NCBI GenBank assembly: GCA_963765135.1
Contig: CAVXUX010000002.1
Location: forward strand, 434,001-498,000
Reading direction: 5' to 3'
Origin: JACVRW01 sp963765135
GTDB lineage: Bacteria; Actinomycetota; Thermoleophilia; Solirubrobacterales; Thermoleophilaceae
Length of the DNA stretch: 64,000 bases
Part shown: positions 1 through 9,721 of the stretch, in pieces
Layout: each line of letters starts with the position of its first letter
Numbering within the stretch: position 1 is the first letter of the stretch
The notes under the pieces: generated by a model
What the model saw: the letters and a program-made list of their open reading frames with translations, nothing else
Databases searched by the model: none
What the model was told of the DNA's origin: nothing
Position numbers and translations under genes: made by a program

Positions 1-472
1 ACTTCAGGTCGAGCTGCAGGAAGAGGTCCTCGTGGCTGAGGAAGTCGTCGCTCGAGGCGAGCTCGCGCTGGCGGTCGATCGTCTGCAGCATCACGGCGAA
101 GTCCTCGTCGGTGGCGTGCACCGCCGCCAGCTGCGCCACGCGCGGCTCCAGCAGGCGACGCGCCTCGAGCACCCCCGAGATCTCGCCGAAGCGGATCTCC
201 TGGCGGCTGCGCAGCAGCTCGCGCGGCACCAGCTCCGAGCAGACGAAGATGCCGCCCGATTGCCCGCGACGCACCTCCAGCACGCCCGCCTCGGCCAGCG
301 CCTTGATCGCCTCGCGCAGGGTCGGGCGGCTGATCCGCATCTGTGCGGCCAGATCGCGCTCGGAGGGCAGCCGGTCACCGGTGTGCAGGTCGCCGCCCTT
401 GATCTGCTCGGCGATCTGCTCGACGGCCTCCTCGAACGTCCGGCGAGTCGAGACGGGCTCGAAGGCGCGCAT
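1..472 (-). CDS. FadR-subfamily GntR transcriptional regulator (3' end off window)
   Basis: Only the first 157 residues are inside the window. The N-terminal winged helix is clear: GDRLPSERDLAAQM near residues 32-45, followed by SRPTLREAIKALAEAGVLE and the wing RRGQSGGIFV. The region after residue 85 begins the all-helical FCD effector domain typical of FadR-type regulators, which usually bind a carboxylic acid or amino acid derived ligand. The start is ATG at 472, 11 bases after the stop of the leucine-dehydrogenase-like gene transcribed in the same direction, so the two probably form an operon. A role in controlling this amino acid catabolic cluster is inferred from position only. The C-terminus cannot be judged. 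Confidence 0.88.
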   Translation of the reverse strand, partial: MRAFEPVSTRRTFEEAVEQIAEQIKGGDLHTGDRLPSERDLAAQMRISRPTLREAIKALAEAGVLEVRRGQSGGIFVCSELVPRELLRSRQEIRFGEISGVLEARRLLEPRVAQLAAVHATDEDFAVMLQTIDRQRELASSDDFLSHEDLFLQLDLK

Positions 473-483
473 GGGAGAGGCGA

Positions 484-1581
484 TCATCGCATCGCGGGCG
501 AGCGCCGGGCGGCATCCACCCGATCGAGCGCCTGGCGCTCGGCCACGTCGAGCGGCGTGCCGCCCTCCGCCGCCGACGTGGCGATCGCGTCGTCGAGCCG
601 CTCCATCGCGTGCGCGATGCGCGCTTGGTCGGCGTCGCCGCCACCGTCCCCGAACCACTCGCCGGCCACGTGGATCAGGCCGCCGCAGTTGGCCAGGAAG
701 TCCGGGACGTAGAGAATCTCGCGCTCCATCAAGGTCTCGGCCACCGCGCGGTCGGTCAGCGGGTTGTTGGCCGCGCCGGCGATGACTCGCACGTCGAGCG
801 CGCGTGCCAGCGCGTCGTCGATCAGCCCGCCGCCGGCGCAAGGAGCGAGCACGTCGAGCTGCGTGGAGAGGATCGCCTCGGCCGAGGGTGACATCTCGTT
901 GCCGTGCTCGGCGGCGAAGCGTTCGCTGCGCTCGTAGTCGAGATCGCAGCCGACCACGCGCGCGCCCTCGGCCACGAGCTGTGCCGCCAGCGCGCCGCCG
1001 ACCTTGCCGAGCCCGATCACGCCGATGCGCCGCCCGGCGAGCTCGTCGGTGCCGGTCTGCGCGGCCAGGCCACGGCGCATCGCGGCGAGCACGGTCTCCG
1101 CGGTCACGGGGGAGGGGTCGCCGCCGCCGCCGTTCCCGACGGAACGCCCGGTGCAGAACCGGGTGAAGTGGGCCATGTGGTCGATGTCCGCGGTCGTCGT
1201 GCCGATGTCCTCGGCGGTGATGTACGCGCCGCCGAGGCCCTCGATCACCCGCGCCGCGGCCTCGAGGCGGTCGAGACGGAGCGAGTCGTCGCCGTCGTCG
1301 ATCATGACGGCCTTGCCGCCGCCCAGGGCGAGGCCGGCCGCCGACGCCTTGAGCGTCATCGTGCGCGCCAGCCCCATGACGTCCTCGAGCGCTTCCCTGA
1401 GGCCGCCGGCGTAGCGCTTCAGCCGCAGTCCCCCGAGGGCCGGGCCGAGCACCGTGGAGTGCACGGCGACGATCAGCCGCATCCCCGTCCGCGTGTCCTG
1501 GCGGATCACGATCTGCTCGTGGGCCTCGCCGGCGGGCGCGTTGTCGGCGGGTCGGAGCGGCCGGAGTGGCGTAATGGTCAT
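484..1581 (-). CDS. Leu/Phe/Val dehydrogenase (Glu dehydrogenase superfamily)
   Basis: A 365-residue NAD-dependent amino acid dehydrogenase, the usual length for leucine dehydrogenases. Family members oxidatively deaminate branched-chain or aromatic amino acids to 2-oxo acids. The substrate lysine lies in MTLKASAAGLALGGGKAVM (residues about 75-93, two Lys as in LeuDH), the YITAEDIGTT block follows near 120, and the Rossmann glycine motif is VIGLGKVGGALA near 188. It is divergent from the 2-oxoacid ferredoxin oxidoreductase gene, so a path amino acid to 2-oxo acid to acyl-CoA is plausible. Substrate (Leu, Val or Phe) cannot be fixed from sequence. The last 15 residues are ordinary; no defect seen. 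Confidence 0.9.
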   Translation of the reverse strand: MTITPLRPLRPADNAPAGEAHEQIVIRQDTRTGMRLIVAVHSTVLGPALGGLRLKRYAGGLREALEDVMGLARTMTLKASAAGLALGGGKAVMIDDGDDSLRLDRLEAAARVIEGLGGAYITAEDIGTTTADIDHMAHFTRFCTGRSVGNGGGGDPSPVTAETVLAAMRRGLAAQTGTDELAGRRIGVIGLGKVGGALAAQLVAEGARVVGCDLDYERSERFAAEHGNEMSPSAEAILSTQLDVLAPCAGGGLIDDALARALDVRVIAGAANNPLTDRAVAETLMEREILYVPDFLANCGGLIHVAGEWFGDGGGDADQARIAHAMERLDDAIATSAAEGGTPLDVAERQALDRVDAARRSPAMR

Positions 1582-1591
1582 CGCTCTTGAC

Positions 1592-1620
1592 CTTATACCC
1601 GGGATCGGCAGACGACAACT
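1592..1620 (-). promoter_or_regulatory. Putative promoter of the leucine-dehydrogenase-like gene
   Basis: Read on the minus strand, TATAAG (1597-1592) lies 10 bases before the ATG at 1581, with TTGTCG about 15 bases upstream of it. The -10 is good, the -35 weak and the spacing short. Transcription would begin only a few bases before the ATG, so the mRNA may be nearly leaderless, as is common in Actinobacteria. Inferred from sequence only. Confidence 0.4.
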
Positions 1621-1646
1621 GGCATCGGATCCTGGCTTCCGGGTAC

Positions 1647-1675
1647 CACCAATGGTAAGTTGAGTTCACCAATGG
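1647..1675 (+). repeat. Two CACCAATGG direct repeats spaced 20 bp, candidate operator
   Basis: CACCAATGG occurs at 1647-1655 and 1667-1675, exactly 20 bp apart (two helical turns). The first copy sits in TACCACCAATGGTA, which is itself an imperfect palindrome; the second overlaps the ATG at 1672 of the oxidoreductase. This is the divergent region next to a GntR-family gene, so it is a candidate regulator site. The binding protein is unknown. Confidence 0.4.
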
Positions 1676-4600
1676 CGAGGGAGACGACACTGGCGCGCCG
1701 CCGCATGGCGGCTCCTGCGGGGCGTATGCGGCGCCAGAGCGCGCCCAACGGCAGCCGCGCGACCGTCGGCCGCGAGGTCAGTCTCGACGACAAGTACGTG
1801 CTCGAGGAGGGCCGCGTCCTGATCACGGGCGTGCAAGCGCTCGTGCGCCTCGTGCTCGACCAACACCGCGCCGACCGGCGCCGCGGGCTCACGACCGGCA
1901 CGCTGATCTCGGGCTACCAGGGCTCGCCGCTCGGCGGGCTCGACATCGAGCTTGCGCGCAACCGCGAGCTGCTCGACGAGCACTTGATCTCCCACGTGCC
2001 CGCGCTCAACGAGGAGCTCGGCGCGACGTCGGCCTGGGGCAGCCAGCTCGCTGGTCAGCTCCCCGGCGCCAAGCACGACGGCGTGCTCGGCATGTGGTAC
2101 GGAAAGGCCCCGGGGCTCGACCGCGCCGCGGATGCGCTGCGCCACGGCAACTTCGTCGGCGTCTCGCGCACCGGCGGCGGGCTGGCCGTCGTCGGCGACG
2201 ACCCGAGCTGCAAGTCCTCCACGATCCCGAGCGCGTCCGAGTCGCTGCTCGCCAGCCTGCACATGCCGGTGTTCTACCCCGGCACCCCCGCCGAGGTGAT
2301 CGACCTCGGCCTGCACGCCTACGCCTGCTCGCGGGCGTCCGGGCTGTGGGCGGGCTTCAAGATCGTCACGAGCGTGGCAGACGCGGTCGGTACCGCCGAG
2401 GTGGCGCCCGGCCGCGTCTCCCCGGTAATGCCCGACCTGGGCTACGAGCACGTGCCGAACGGCAACCTCTTGCCGCCGGCGTCGCTCGACCTGGAGCGCA
2501 CCCTCCTCGGCGTCCGCACCGATCTCGCGCTCGCCTACGCGCGCGAGAACGGCGTCAACCGCGTCGAGGGGGAGCGCGACGGGTGGCTCGGCATCGTCGC
2601 GGCAGGCAAGCCCTACCACGATCTCAAGCACGCGCTGCGCGAGCTCGGGCTCGGCGAAGCCGAGCTGGCACGCCGGGGCATCCGCATCCTCCGGCTTGGG
2701 ATGATCTGGCCGCTCGAGCCGCAGATCGTGCGCGAGTTCGCGACCGGACTCGACGAGATCTTCGTGATCGAGGAGAAGGGCCCGTTCCTCGAGACCCAGC
2801 TCAAGGACGTCCTCTACGGCACCGCTGACGCCCCGCGCATCGTCGGCAAGCGCGACGAGCACGGCAACGCGCTGCTGCCGCTCGAGCTAGACGTGGACGC
2901 CGACATGGTCGCCCGCGCGATCGCCGGCCGCCTGCGCGCCCGCGGCGTGCGGATCGAGTCGGTGGACGCTCACGTTCAGCGCCTCGACGCGATCACGGGC
3001 CGCCCGGCCGAGCTGCCGATGGCTCAGCGCGCGCCGTTCTTCTGCTCCGGCTGCCCGCACAACTCGTCGCTCCCCGCGCCCGAGGGCACGCTCGTGGGCG
3101 GCGGCATCGGCTGTCACACGATGGTGCTGCTCAACCCGGAGGGGAAGGGCGAGATCACCGGCATCACGCAGATGGGCGGCGAGGGCGCGCAGTGGATCGG
3201 CCAGGCGCCGTTCACCGAGGACAGGCACCTCGTGCAGAACCTGGGCGACGGCACGTTCCACCACTCCGGCTCGCTGGCGGTCCGTGCCGCCGTTGCCGCC
3301 GGCGTGAACATCACCTACAAGCTGCTCTACAACGAGCACGTCGCGATGACGGGCGGCCAGGCGATCGAGGGCCAGCTGTCGGTCCCCGACCTGACTCGCT
3401 GGCTCGAGCTCGAGGGCGTGCGCCGGATCATCGTCACGGCCGAGGACACGAGCCGCTACAAGGGCGTCGAGCTCGCGTCGATCGCGGAGCTGCGCGACCG
3501 GTCGCAGCTGCTGCCCGCACAGCAGGAGCTGGCCGAGGTCGAGGGCGTGACCGTGCTGATCCACGATCAGGAGTGCGCGGCCGAGAAGCGCCGCGCCCGC
3601 AAGCGCGGCAAGCAGGCCGAGCCGGTCGAGCGGATCTGGATCAACGAGCGCGTCTGCGAGGGCTGCGGCGACTGCGGCGAGAAGTCCAGCTGCCTGTCGG
3701 TGCAGCCGGTCGAGACCGAGTTCGGCCGCAAGACTCAGATCCACCAGGCTTCCTGCAACAAGGACTACTCCTGCCTCGAAGGGGACTGCCCCTCTTTCCT
3801 CACGGTCGTGCCGGGCAAGGGCGCCCGGCACGAGACCCCGCCGCTGACCGTCGAGCTGCCCGAGCCGCAGCGCCTGGTCTCCGACGCGGACTTCGCGGTG
3901 CGGATGATGGGCATCGGCGGCACCGGCGTCGTGACCGTGAACCAGGTGCTCGGGATGGCGGCGCTGATCGACGGCCTGCACGCCTCCGGGCTCGACCAGA
4001 CCGGCCTCTCCCAGAAGGGCGGGCCGGTCACCTCCGACCTGCGCATCTCGCGCGAGCCGCTGGCCGCGGCGGCCAAGGCGCCGGCCGGGTCGATCGACCT
4101 CTACCTCGGCTTCGACCTGCTCGGCGCGGCCAGCGACAAGAACCTGGTCACGGCGGCGCCCGACCGCACCGTGGCGGTCGTGTCGACGAGCGCGGTGCCG
4201 ACCGGGCGGATGGTCATCGACGTGAACGAGCGCTTCCCGCAGCTGGCCTCCCAGCTCGACCGGATCGACGCGGCCACCCGCCCCGAGCACAACCTCTACC
4301 TGGACGCCCAGCAGCTCTCCGAGCGCCTCTTCGGCGACCACATGATGAGCAACACGCTCGCCCTCGGCGCGGCCTACCAGCGCGGCATGCTGCCCGTGTC
4401 TGGCGAGGCGCTCGAGCAGGCGATTCGGCTCAACGGCGCGGCCGTGGAGAAGAACCTGGCCGCGTTCGCGTGGGGCCGCGCGGTCGTGGCCGCCCCTGAC
4501 GCAGTCGAGGAGGCCACCCGCCCGCCCGCCGCTCCGGTCCACGAGCTGACGGAGGCCGAGCGCGAGCTGGTCACGCTGGCCGTCAACGGCGACCAGGGCG

Positions 4601-5224
4601 AGCTGCGCCGGCTCGTCGAGGCCCGCGTCCCCGAGCTCGTCGCCTACCAGGACGAGGCCTACGCGCGGCGCTACGCCGAGCTCGTGCGCCGCGTGCACGT
4701 GGCCGAGCAGGAGCGCACGCCCGGACATGCCGAGCTGGCCGAGGCGGTCGCCCGCCAGCTGTTCAAGCTGATGGCCTACAAGGACGAGTACGAGGTCGCG
4801 CGGCTGCACCTCGACGCCGTCGAGCAGGCCAAGCTGCACGCGGAGTTCGGCGACGACGTCAAGATCGCCTTCAACCTGCACCCGCCGCTGCTGCGGGCGA
4901 TGGGGCTGAAGCGCAAGCTGGAGCTGGGCAGCTGGTTCGTGCCCTCGTTCCGGGCGCTCCGCCGGATGCGCCGGCTGCGCGGCACGAAGCTCGACCCGTT
5001 CGGCCGCGCGCGGCGTGCGCAAGGTCGAGCGCGAGCTGATCTCCGAGTACGAGGAGATGGTCGCCGAGACGCTCGCCCAGCTCACCCCGGAGCGCCACGC
5101 CACGGCGCTGGAGCTGCTCGAGCTGCCGGACGTGATCCGCGGCTACGAGGAGATCAAGCTGCGCAACGTGGCGCTCTTCCGCAAGCGCGCCCAGCCTCTG
5201 CGCAAGCGCCTTACTCGCGTGTGA
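1672..5224 (+). CDS. Indolepyruvate:ferredoxin oxidoreductase-type fused protein (frameshift near 5012)
   Basis: A roughly 1183-residue fusion of the alpha (TPP), Fe-S and gamma parts of 2-oxoacid:ferredoxin oxidoreductase, which decarboxylates aryl- or branched-chain pyruvates to acyl-CoA with ferredoxin reduction. ISGYQGSPLGGLD is near residue 78, the CSGCPHNSS block near 460, the TPP region GIGCHTM near 480, the Cys-rich CEGCGDCGEKSSC near 662 and the gamma-domain GIGGTGVVTVNQVL near 747. The ATG at 1672 is preferred over a TTG at 1660. At 5011-5014 one extra G breaks the frame; removing it joins DPFGRAR to VRKVERELISEYEEM and the expected tail ending at 5224. The last 14 bases overlap the convergent phoX gene. 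Aromatic versus branched-chain preference is open. Confidence 0.9.
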
Positions 5225-7026
5225 TCACCACGGTCGACGGCCGCGGCGTGGACGGGTTTTCGTCCGCGGTCTTGTCGCCCTCCGGCCACCAGCTGGTGTA
5301 AGTCGCCTCCTGGCCGAACACGCCCGGCGCGTCCGGGGCGTCTGCCGGTCAGCTCGCCCGGGTGCTGGACGTTGACGAACAGCGTCTTCTCGTCGGGCGA
5401 GAAGTACGGCCCCGTCATCTCGCAATGGACCGGGCCGTTCGCGAAGCGGAACGCGATGCCCTTGTTCGGCCCCGACGTGGGGATGAAGAAGAGCGCGTTG
5501 TTCTTGTGGTACGCGTACTCGTTGGCCATGTTGAGGCTGCTCGACGAGATGTCGGTGACCACCCAGAGGTTGCCCGCCCTGTCGAAGACGAGGTTGTCCG
5601 GGCTCGAGAAGCCCTCGGTGCCCGGCGTCGCCTGAGCCGGTCGGGCCGCCCGCCGCGTAGTCGCGCCAGCGGAACTCGAGCGCTTCTGGGTCGTTGCCCT
5701 TCTCGCGCAGCCGGCGCACCGATCCGTGCGAGTCGAGCACCCCCGCGGTGCTGTTGTTCGTGAGCGCGATGTAGACGCTGCCGTCCTCGTGGACCTCCAC
5801 GTCCTCCGGGCGGTTGGTGGCGAAGTGCGCGTCGAACTCGTCCTCGCCGAAGGCTTCGCGCAGCTTCGATCGCGGTGTCCTCGAGCGCGTCCTCCGGCAC
5901 CGGGATCCAGCGGCCGGTGCCCTCCGTGGCGTTGATCGGGTCCGTGTCGCCCTCGGTGGCGAACTTGCGCCGGCCTTCCGGCTCCCAGCGCGCGATGTAG
6001 AGCTGGCCCTCCTCGAGGATGCGGCGGTTGTTCGACCCCTGGCGCGGCTTGAACTTGCGCGCCGAGACGAACTTGTAGACGCCCTCGTTGGCCTTGTCGT
6101 CGCCCATGTAGAGCACGAACTGCTTGCCGGGCTCGTGCCGGAAGGCGGTGTTCTCGTGGCGGAAGCGACCCAGCGCGGTGTGCTTGCGCCCGACGGAGCC
6201 GGGGTCGTAGGGGTCGTGCTCGCAGACCCAGCCGTACTTCTTGAACGCCTCCGGGTCGTACTCCGCATCCTCGGGCTTGCCGCCGAACTGGTGCCAGCCG
6301 TACTGGCCGGACTCGTCGTCCTCGACGTCGGTGCCGTAGCCGGCGAAGTTCTCCTCGCAGGAGAGCGCGGTGCCCCACGGCGTGATCGCCGCCCGAGCAG
6401 TTGCCGACCGAGCCGTTGACGGTGGTGCCGACCCCCTCGGCGCCGACCAGCGGCCCGGTGAACTCGAGCTGCGGGCGGTCGCCGTAGATGCGCCGGTTGT
6501 ACTCGGACGGCGAGACCACCTTCCACGTGCCGTCGCGGCGCTTCTTGACGTGCAGGATCGAGTTGCCGACCGAGTCCTGCTCCTCCTGCACCTGCGCCGC
6601 CGTCTTGGCGCTGCCGTTGGGCTTGTAGCCGTGCAGGAAGAACGGGTCGGGGTACTCGTGGTTGACGAACAGCAGGCCCTCGCGGCTGCCGTCGAGCGGG
6701 AAGTAGGCGAGGAAGTCGTTGTTGAAGCCGTAGCGCAGCGCCTTGCCGCTGCCGTTGCGGAAGATGTCTCCCCACGAGATCAGCACGTCGGCGCGGTAGC
6801 CGGCGGGAACCTGGAAGCTGTCGTCGCGGACGCGGCGATCGCCGCGAAGTCGCCGAAGTGGCTGCTGCCGTGTGCCTGCGGCGGCCTCGGCGAAGAGGTG
6901 CACGCCGGCACTTTGGGCCGCGACGGCGCCGGCGGTGCTGGCGCCCGCCGCGGCGATGCCGCGGATGAAGTCGCGCCGGGTGTGCGAGGTGAGCTTGCCG
7001 TGGAGGGGGGCGTCCGTGATCGTCAT
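5211..7026 (-). pseudogene. Tat-exported PhoX/DUF839-type alkaline phosphatase, frameshifted at six sites
   Basis: Piecing three frames together gives a protein of about 604 residues of the DUF839 (PhoX) family, Ca/Fe-dependent phosphatases acting outside the membrane. A twin-arginine signal is present at the N-terminus (TRRDFIRGIAAAGASTAG, residues 16-33). Recognisable pieces are QVPAGYRADVLISWGD, LLFVNHEYPDPFF, GSVGNCSGG, then in another frame MGDDKANEGVYKFVS, then LREAFGEDEFDAHF, SPDNLVFDRAGNLWVVTD and finally PSTPRPSTVVITRE before the TAA at 5213-5211. Breaks lie near 6890, 6835, 6387, 5867, 5635 and 5345; five look like one extra base and the one near 6835 compensates. Each piece is well conserved, so sequencing error is a serious alternative to real decay. 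Confidence 0.8.
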
Positions 7027-7086
7027 GGGGTGCGAAGCTATGACACGCGCGCGAGCTTCCTGTGAACGCTGCGTAATCTCTGAGGC

Positions 7087-7926
7087 ATGACTTCGACCTT
7101 CACGATCGGCGGCGATCTCGAGGTCCGCCGGCTCGGCTACGGCGCCATGCGCATCACCGGCGACGGCATCTGGGGACCGCCCGACGATCCCGAGAACGCC
7201 AAGGCCGTCCTCCGCCGGGTCCTCGAGCTGGGCGTGAACCTGATCGACACCGCCGACTCTTACGGGCCCGAGGTGAGCGAGAACCTGATCGCGGAGGCGC
7301 TGCACCCGTATCCCGACGGGCTCGTGATCGCCACCAAGGGCGGTCTGCGCCGCACCGGCCCGGGAGAGTGGCCGCGCGACGCCCACCCGGACCGGCTGCG
7401 CGAATGCCTCGAGGGAAGCCTGCGCCGGCTGCGGGTCGACCGCATCGACCTCTACCAGCTGCACGCGCCGGACCCGAAGGTGCCGCTGGAGGACTCGCTC
7501 GGCGCGCTCAAGGAGGCGCAGGAACAGGGCAAGATCCGCCACATCGGCGTCTCGAACGTGTCGGTCGAGCAGCTCGAGCGCGCCCGTGCCCTCGTCGACG
7601 TCGTGACGGTCCAGAACCGCTACAGCCTGGTCGACCGCGACTCGGAGGACGTGCTCGATGCCTGTGACGCCGCCGGCATCGGGTTCATCCCATGGTTCCC
7701 GCTCGCGACGGGCGACCTCGCCCGCCCCGGCGGCCCGCTCGACGAGCTCTCGCGTGCGCACGACGCCACGCCGAGCCAGCTCGCGATCGCGTGGCTGCTG
7801 GCGCGCGCGCCGGTCGTGCTGCCGATTCCCGGCACCGCGTCGCTGCAGCACCTCGAGGAGAACGTGGCCGCGGCCGACCTGGAGCTCGACGCTCAGGAGC
7901 TCGATCGCCTGGCCGCCGCGGCCTGA
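7087..7926 (+). CDS. Aldo/keto reductase
   Basis: A 279-residue NADPH-dependent aldo/keto reductase with a TIM barrel. The catalytic tetrad is visible: Asp and Tyr in DTADSYG (residues about 55-61), Lys in IATKGG near 83 and His in YQLHAPD near 127. GVSNVS near 156 and the C-terminal cofactor part LPIPGTASLQHLEEN near 247 are standard. It is of the short, oxidoreductase-like AKR subgroup (YajO/Tas-like rather than vertebrate type). It starts 60 bases from the divergent phoX gene and leads a co-directional run of four genes. Physiological substrate unknown. Confidence 0.92.
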   Translation: MTSTFTIGGDLEVRRLGYGAMRITGDGIWGPPDDPENAKAVLRRVLELGVNLIDTADSYGPEVSENLIAEALHPYPDGLVIATKGGLRRTGPGEWPRDAHPDRLRECLEGSLRRLRVDRIDLYQLHAPDPKVPLEDSLGALKEAQEQGKIRHIGVSNVSVEQLERARALVDVVTVQNRYSLVDRDSEDVLDACDAAGIGFIPWFPLATGDLARPGGPLDELSRAHDATPSQLAIAWLLARAPVVLPIPGTASLQHLEENVAAADLELDAQELDRLAAAA

Positions 7927-7959
7927 TTGAGAAGCCACTCTGGGGGTACCTGAATCGCC

Positions 7960-8652
7960 ATGCCCGGACCGATCCACCCAAGCAGCCTCGACCACGTCGC
8001 CCTCTGGGTCGACGAGCGCAAGCCGCTGGCGAGCTTCCTCTGCGACCACCTCGGCATGCACGTGATCGAGGAGACCGACACGTTCACCCTCGTGGGGGTC
8101 GACGCGAAGCTCGGCAAGCTGACTCTGTTCGACGCCGAGGGCCCGCGCGATCGCGGGTCGATCGAGCACATCGCGCTGCGCGTCGGCAACCTGGACGCCG
8201 CGGTGGCAGGGCTCCCCCAGACTGCGGCGGTACAGCCGTCGGACGGCGGGCTGGTGCGCTTCGAGGGACCGGGCGGCGTGCCGCTCGCCCTGATCGAGCG
8301 CGGCGGGGTCGAGTTCGACCTCGACCACGTGCTCCTGCGGCTGCCCGATCGCGACGCCGCGCTGACCGAGCTCGAGGGGATGGGCTTCGAGCGACGCGAC
8401 GGCGGTCTGGCGGTGAGCGACCGCGAGCTGCGCATCGTCGAGGGCGACGGCGCGCAGGTCGAGCGCCCGCTGCTGAACCACATCGCGCTGCTCGTGGATT
8501 CCGCCGACGAGGTCCAGCGCGACGCCGAGCAGCGCGGCGTCGAGATCGACGACATCAAGGACGCGCCCAACACGCTCGCCGTGTTCCTGCGCGGCCCCTC
8601 CGGCGTGCGCATCGAGTACGTGGAGCACAAGCCCGGCTTCGCGCTGGTCTGA
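7960..8652 (+). CDS. VOC-superfamily (glyoxalase/dioxygenase fold) protein
   Basis: A 230-residue protein built from paired beta-alpha-beta modules of the vicinal oxygen chelate fold. Module one starts LDHVALWVDERKPLASFLCD (residues 8-27); HIALRV appears near 69, LDHVLLRLPDRDAALTEL near 122 and HIALLV near 173, with a closing GPSGVRIEYVEH. The repeated His and the final Glu are at positions used for metal binding in this superfamily. Two modules suggest a dioxygenase-like or glyoxalase-like enzyme, but the substrate cannot be named. It lies 33 bases after the aldo/keto reductase and 4 bases before the FAD enzyme, so co-transcription is likely. Confidence 0.82.
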   Translation: MPGPIHPSSLDHVALWVDERKPLASFLCDHLGMHVIEETDTFTLVGVDAKLGKLTLFDAEGPRDRGSIEHIALRVGNLDAAVAGLPQTAAVQPSDGGLVRFEGPGGVPLALIERGGVEFDLDHVLLRLPDRDAALTELEGMGFERRDGGLAVSDRELRIVEGDGAQVERPLLNHIALLVDSADEVQRDAEQRGVEIDDIKDAPNTLAVFLRGPSGVRIEYVEHKPGFALV

Positions 8653-8656
8653 GCGC

Positions 8657-9721
8657 TTGGCAGATCTCGTCGTCGCCGGCGCGGGCATGGCCGGCCTCGT
8701 GGCAGCCGCCGAGTCGCGCCGGCTGGGAGCGAGCCCCGTGGTGTTCGAGAAGCTGGACCGGCCGGGCGGCTCAATGCGCCTGTCGAGCGGGGTCGTCTGG
8801 CGGCACCGCGAGCTCGACCGCTTCCACGCCGAGTGTCCGGGCGGCGACCCGCTGCTCCAGCGGCTGCTGTTCGAGCGGCTGGACGAGGACCTGTCGTGGC
8901 TGGAGTCGCTCGGCGCCGCGGTGGTCGAGCGCACGACGGGCAACGCGCTGACCACCGGCGTCCGGTTCGACCCCGAGCGCCTGACGGCGGCGCTCGCCGA
9001 GGCCTCCGGTGACCTGCGCCTGTCGACGCCGCTGCGCGAGCTGCCCGACGGCGCGCCGGCGATCCTGGCGACCGGCGGCTTCGCCGCCGACCGCGAGCTG
9101 CTGCGCGAGCACGTGACGCCGGAGGCGGACCACGTGCTCGTGCGTGCGGCGCCCGGCTGCACCGGGGACGGGCTGCGGCTGGGCCTCGCCGCCGGTGCCT
9201 CCACGGGTGCCGGCCTGGGCGACGTCTACGCTCGCGCGATGCCGGCGCCGCCCGCTCGCGTGGACCCAGCCGACTTCGTGGCGCTGTCGCAGCTCTACGC
9301 GCGGCACGCCGAGGTGACCAACGAGCGCGGCGAGCCGTTCGCGACCGCGACCTGGTCGGAGGTCGACACGGCGCAGTGGATGGCACGCCAGCCGCGCGCC
9401 CGCGCCTGGTTCCGGGTTTCCGAGGCGGCGCTGGCGGAGCGCGTGCGCGAGCGCAGCGTGGGGGAGATGGTCGAGGCCGCGGAGGCGGCCGGGGCGCCTG
9501 TGCGCCGCGAAGCGGGTCACGTGACGGTCGAGACCGTCGCCGGCGTGACCACGACGCTCGGCGGGCTCGCGATCGACGGCTCCGCGCAGGCCGCGCCGGG
9601 CGTGTTCGCCTGCGGGGCCGACGCCGGCGGCATCGCCACGGGCGGCTACGCCAGCGGGCTGGCCGGCGCGCTGGTGTTCGGCCGCATAGCCGCGCGCGCC
9701 GCGCTCGGGGAGGCCGTGTGA
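8657..9721 (+). CDS. FAD-dependent fumarate-reductase/ketosteroid-dehydrogenase-like flavoprotein
   Basis: A 354-residue flavoprotein, short for the FAD_binding_2 family (usually 450-560). The N-terminal dinucleotide motif VVAGAGMAGLVAAAESRRLG is at residues 5-24, followed by an FEKLDRPGGSMRLSSGVVW segment typical of fumarate reductase or 3-ketosteroid dehydrogenase flavoproteins. ILATGGFAADRELL near 135 and a C-terminal FAD block VFACGADAGGIATGGYASG near 315 complete it. The start is a TTG, 4 bases after the VOC stop. Its stop is overlapped by the GTG of the next gene (GTGA, 9718-9721), indicating coupling. The shortened substrate domain leaves the reaction open. Confidence 0.82.
   Translation: MADLVVAGAGMAGLVAAAESRRLGASPVVFEKLDRPGGSMRLSSGVVWRHRELDRFHAECPGGDPLLQRLLFERLDEDLSWLESLGAAVVERTTGNALTTGVRFDPERLTAALAEASGDLRLSTPLRELPDGAPAILATGGFAADRELLREHVTPEADHVLVRAAPGCTGDGLRLGLAAGASTGAGLGDVYARAMPAPPARVDPADFVALSQLYARHAEVTNERGEPFATATWSEVDTAQWMARQPRARAWFRVSEAALAERVRERSVGEMVEAAEAAGAPVRREAGHVTVETVAGVTTTLGGLAIDGSAQAAPGVFACGADAGGIATGGYASGLAGALVFGRIAARAALGEAV

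Noticed and set aside
2887..5103. Long open frames antisense to the oxidoreductase, and similar ones antisense to most large genes
   Set aside because: They follow from the high GC third-position bias, are full of Arg, Ala, Gly and Pro, and have no family-like motifs.
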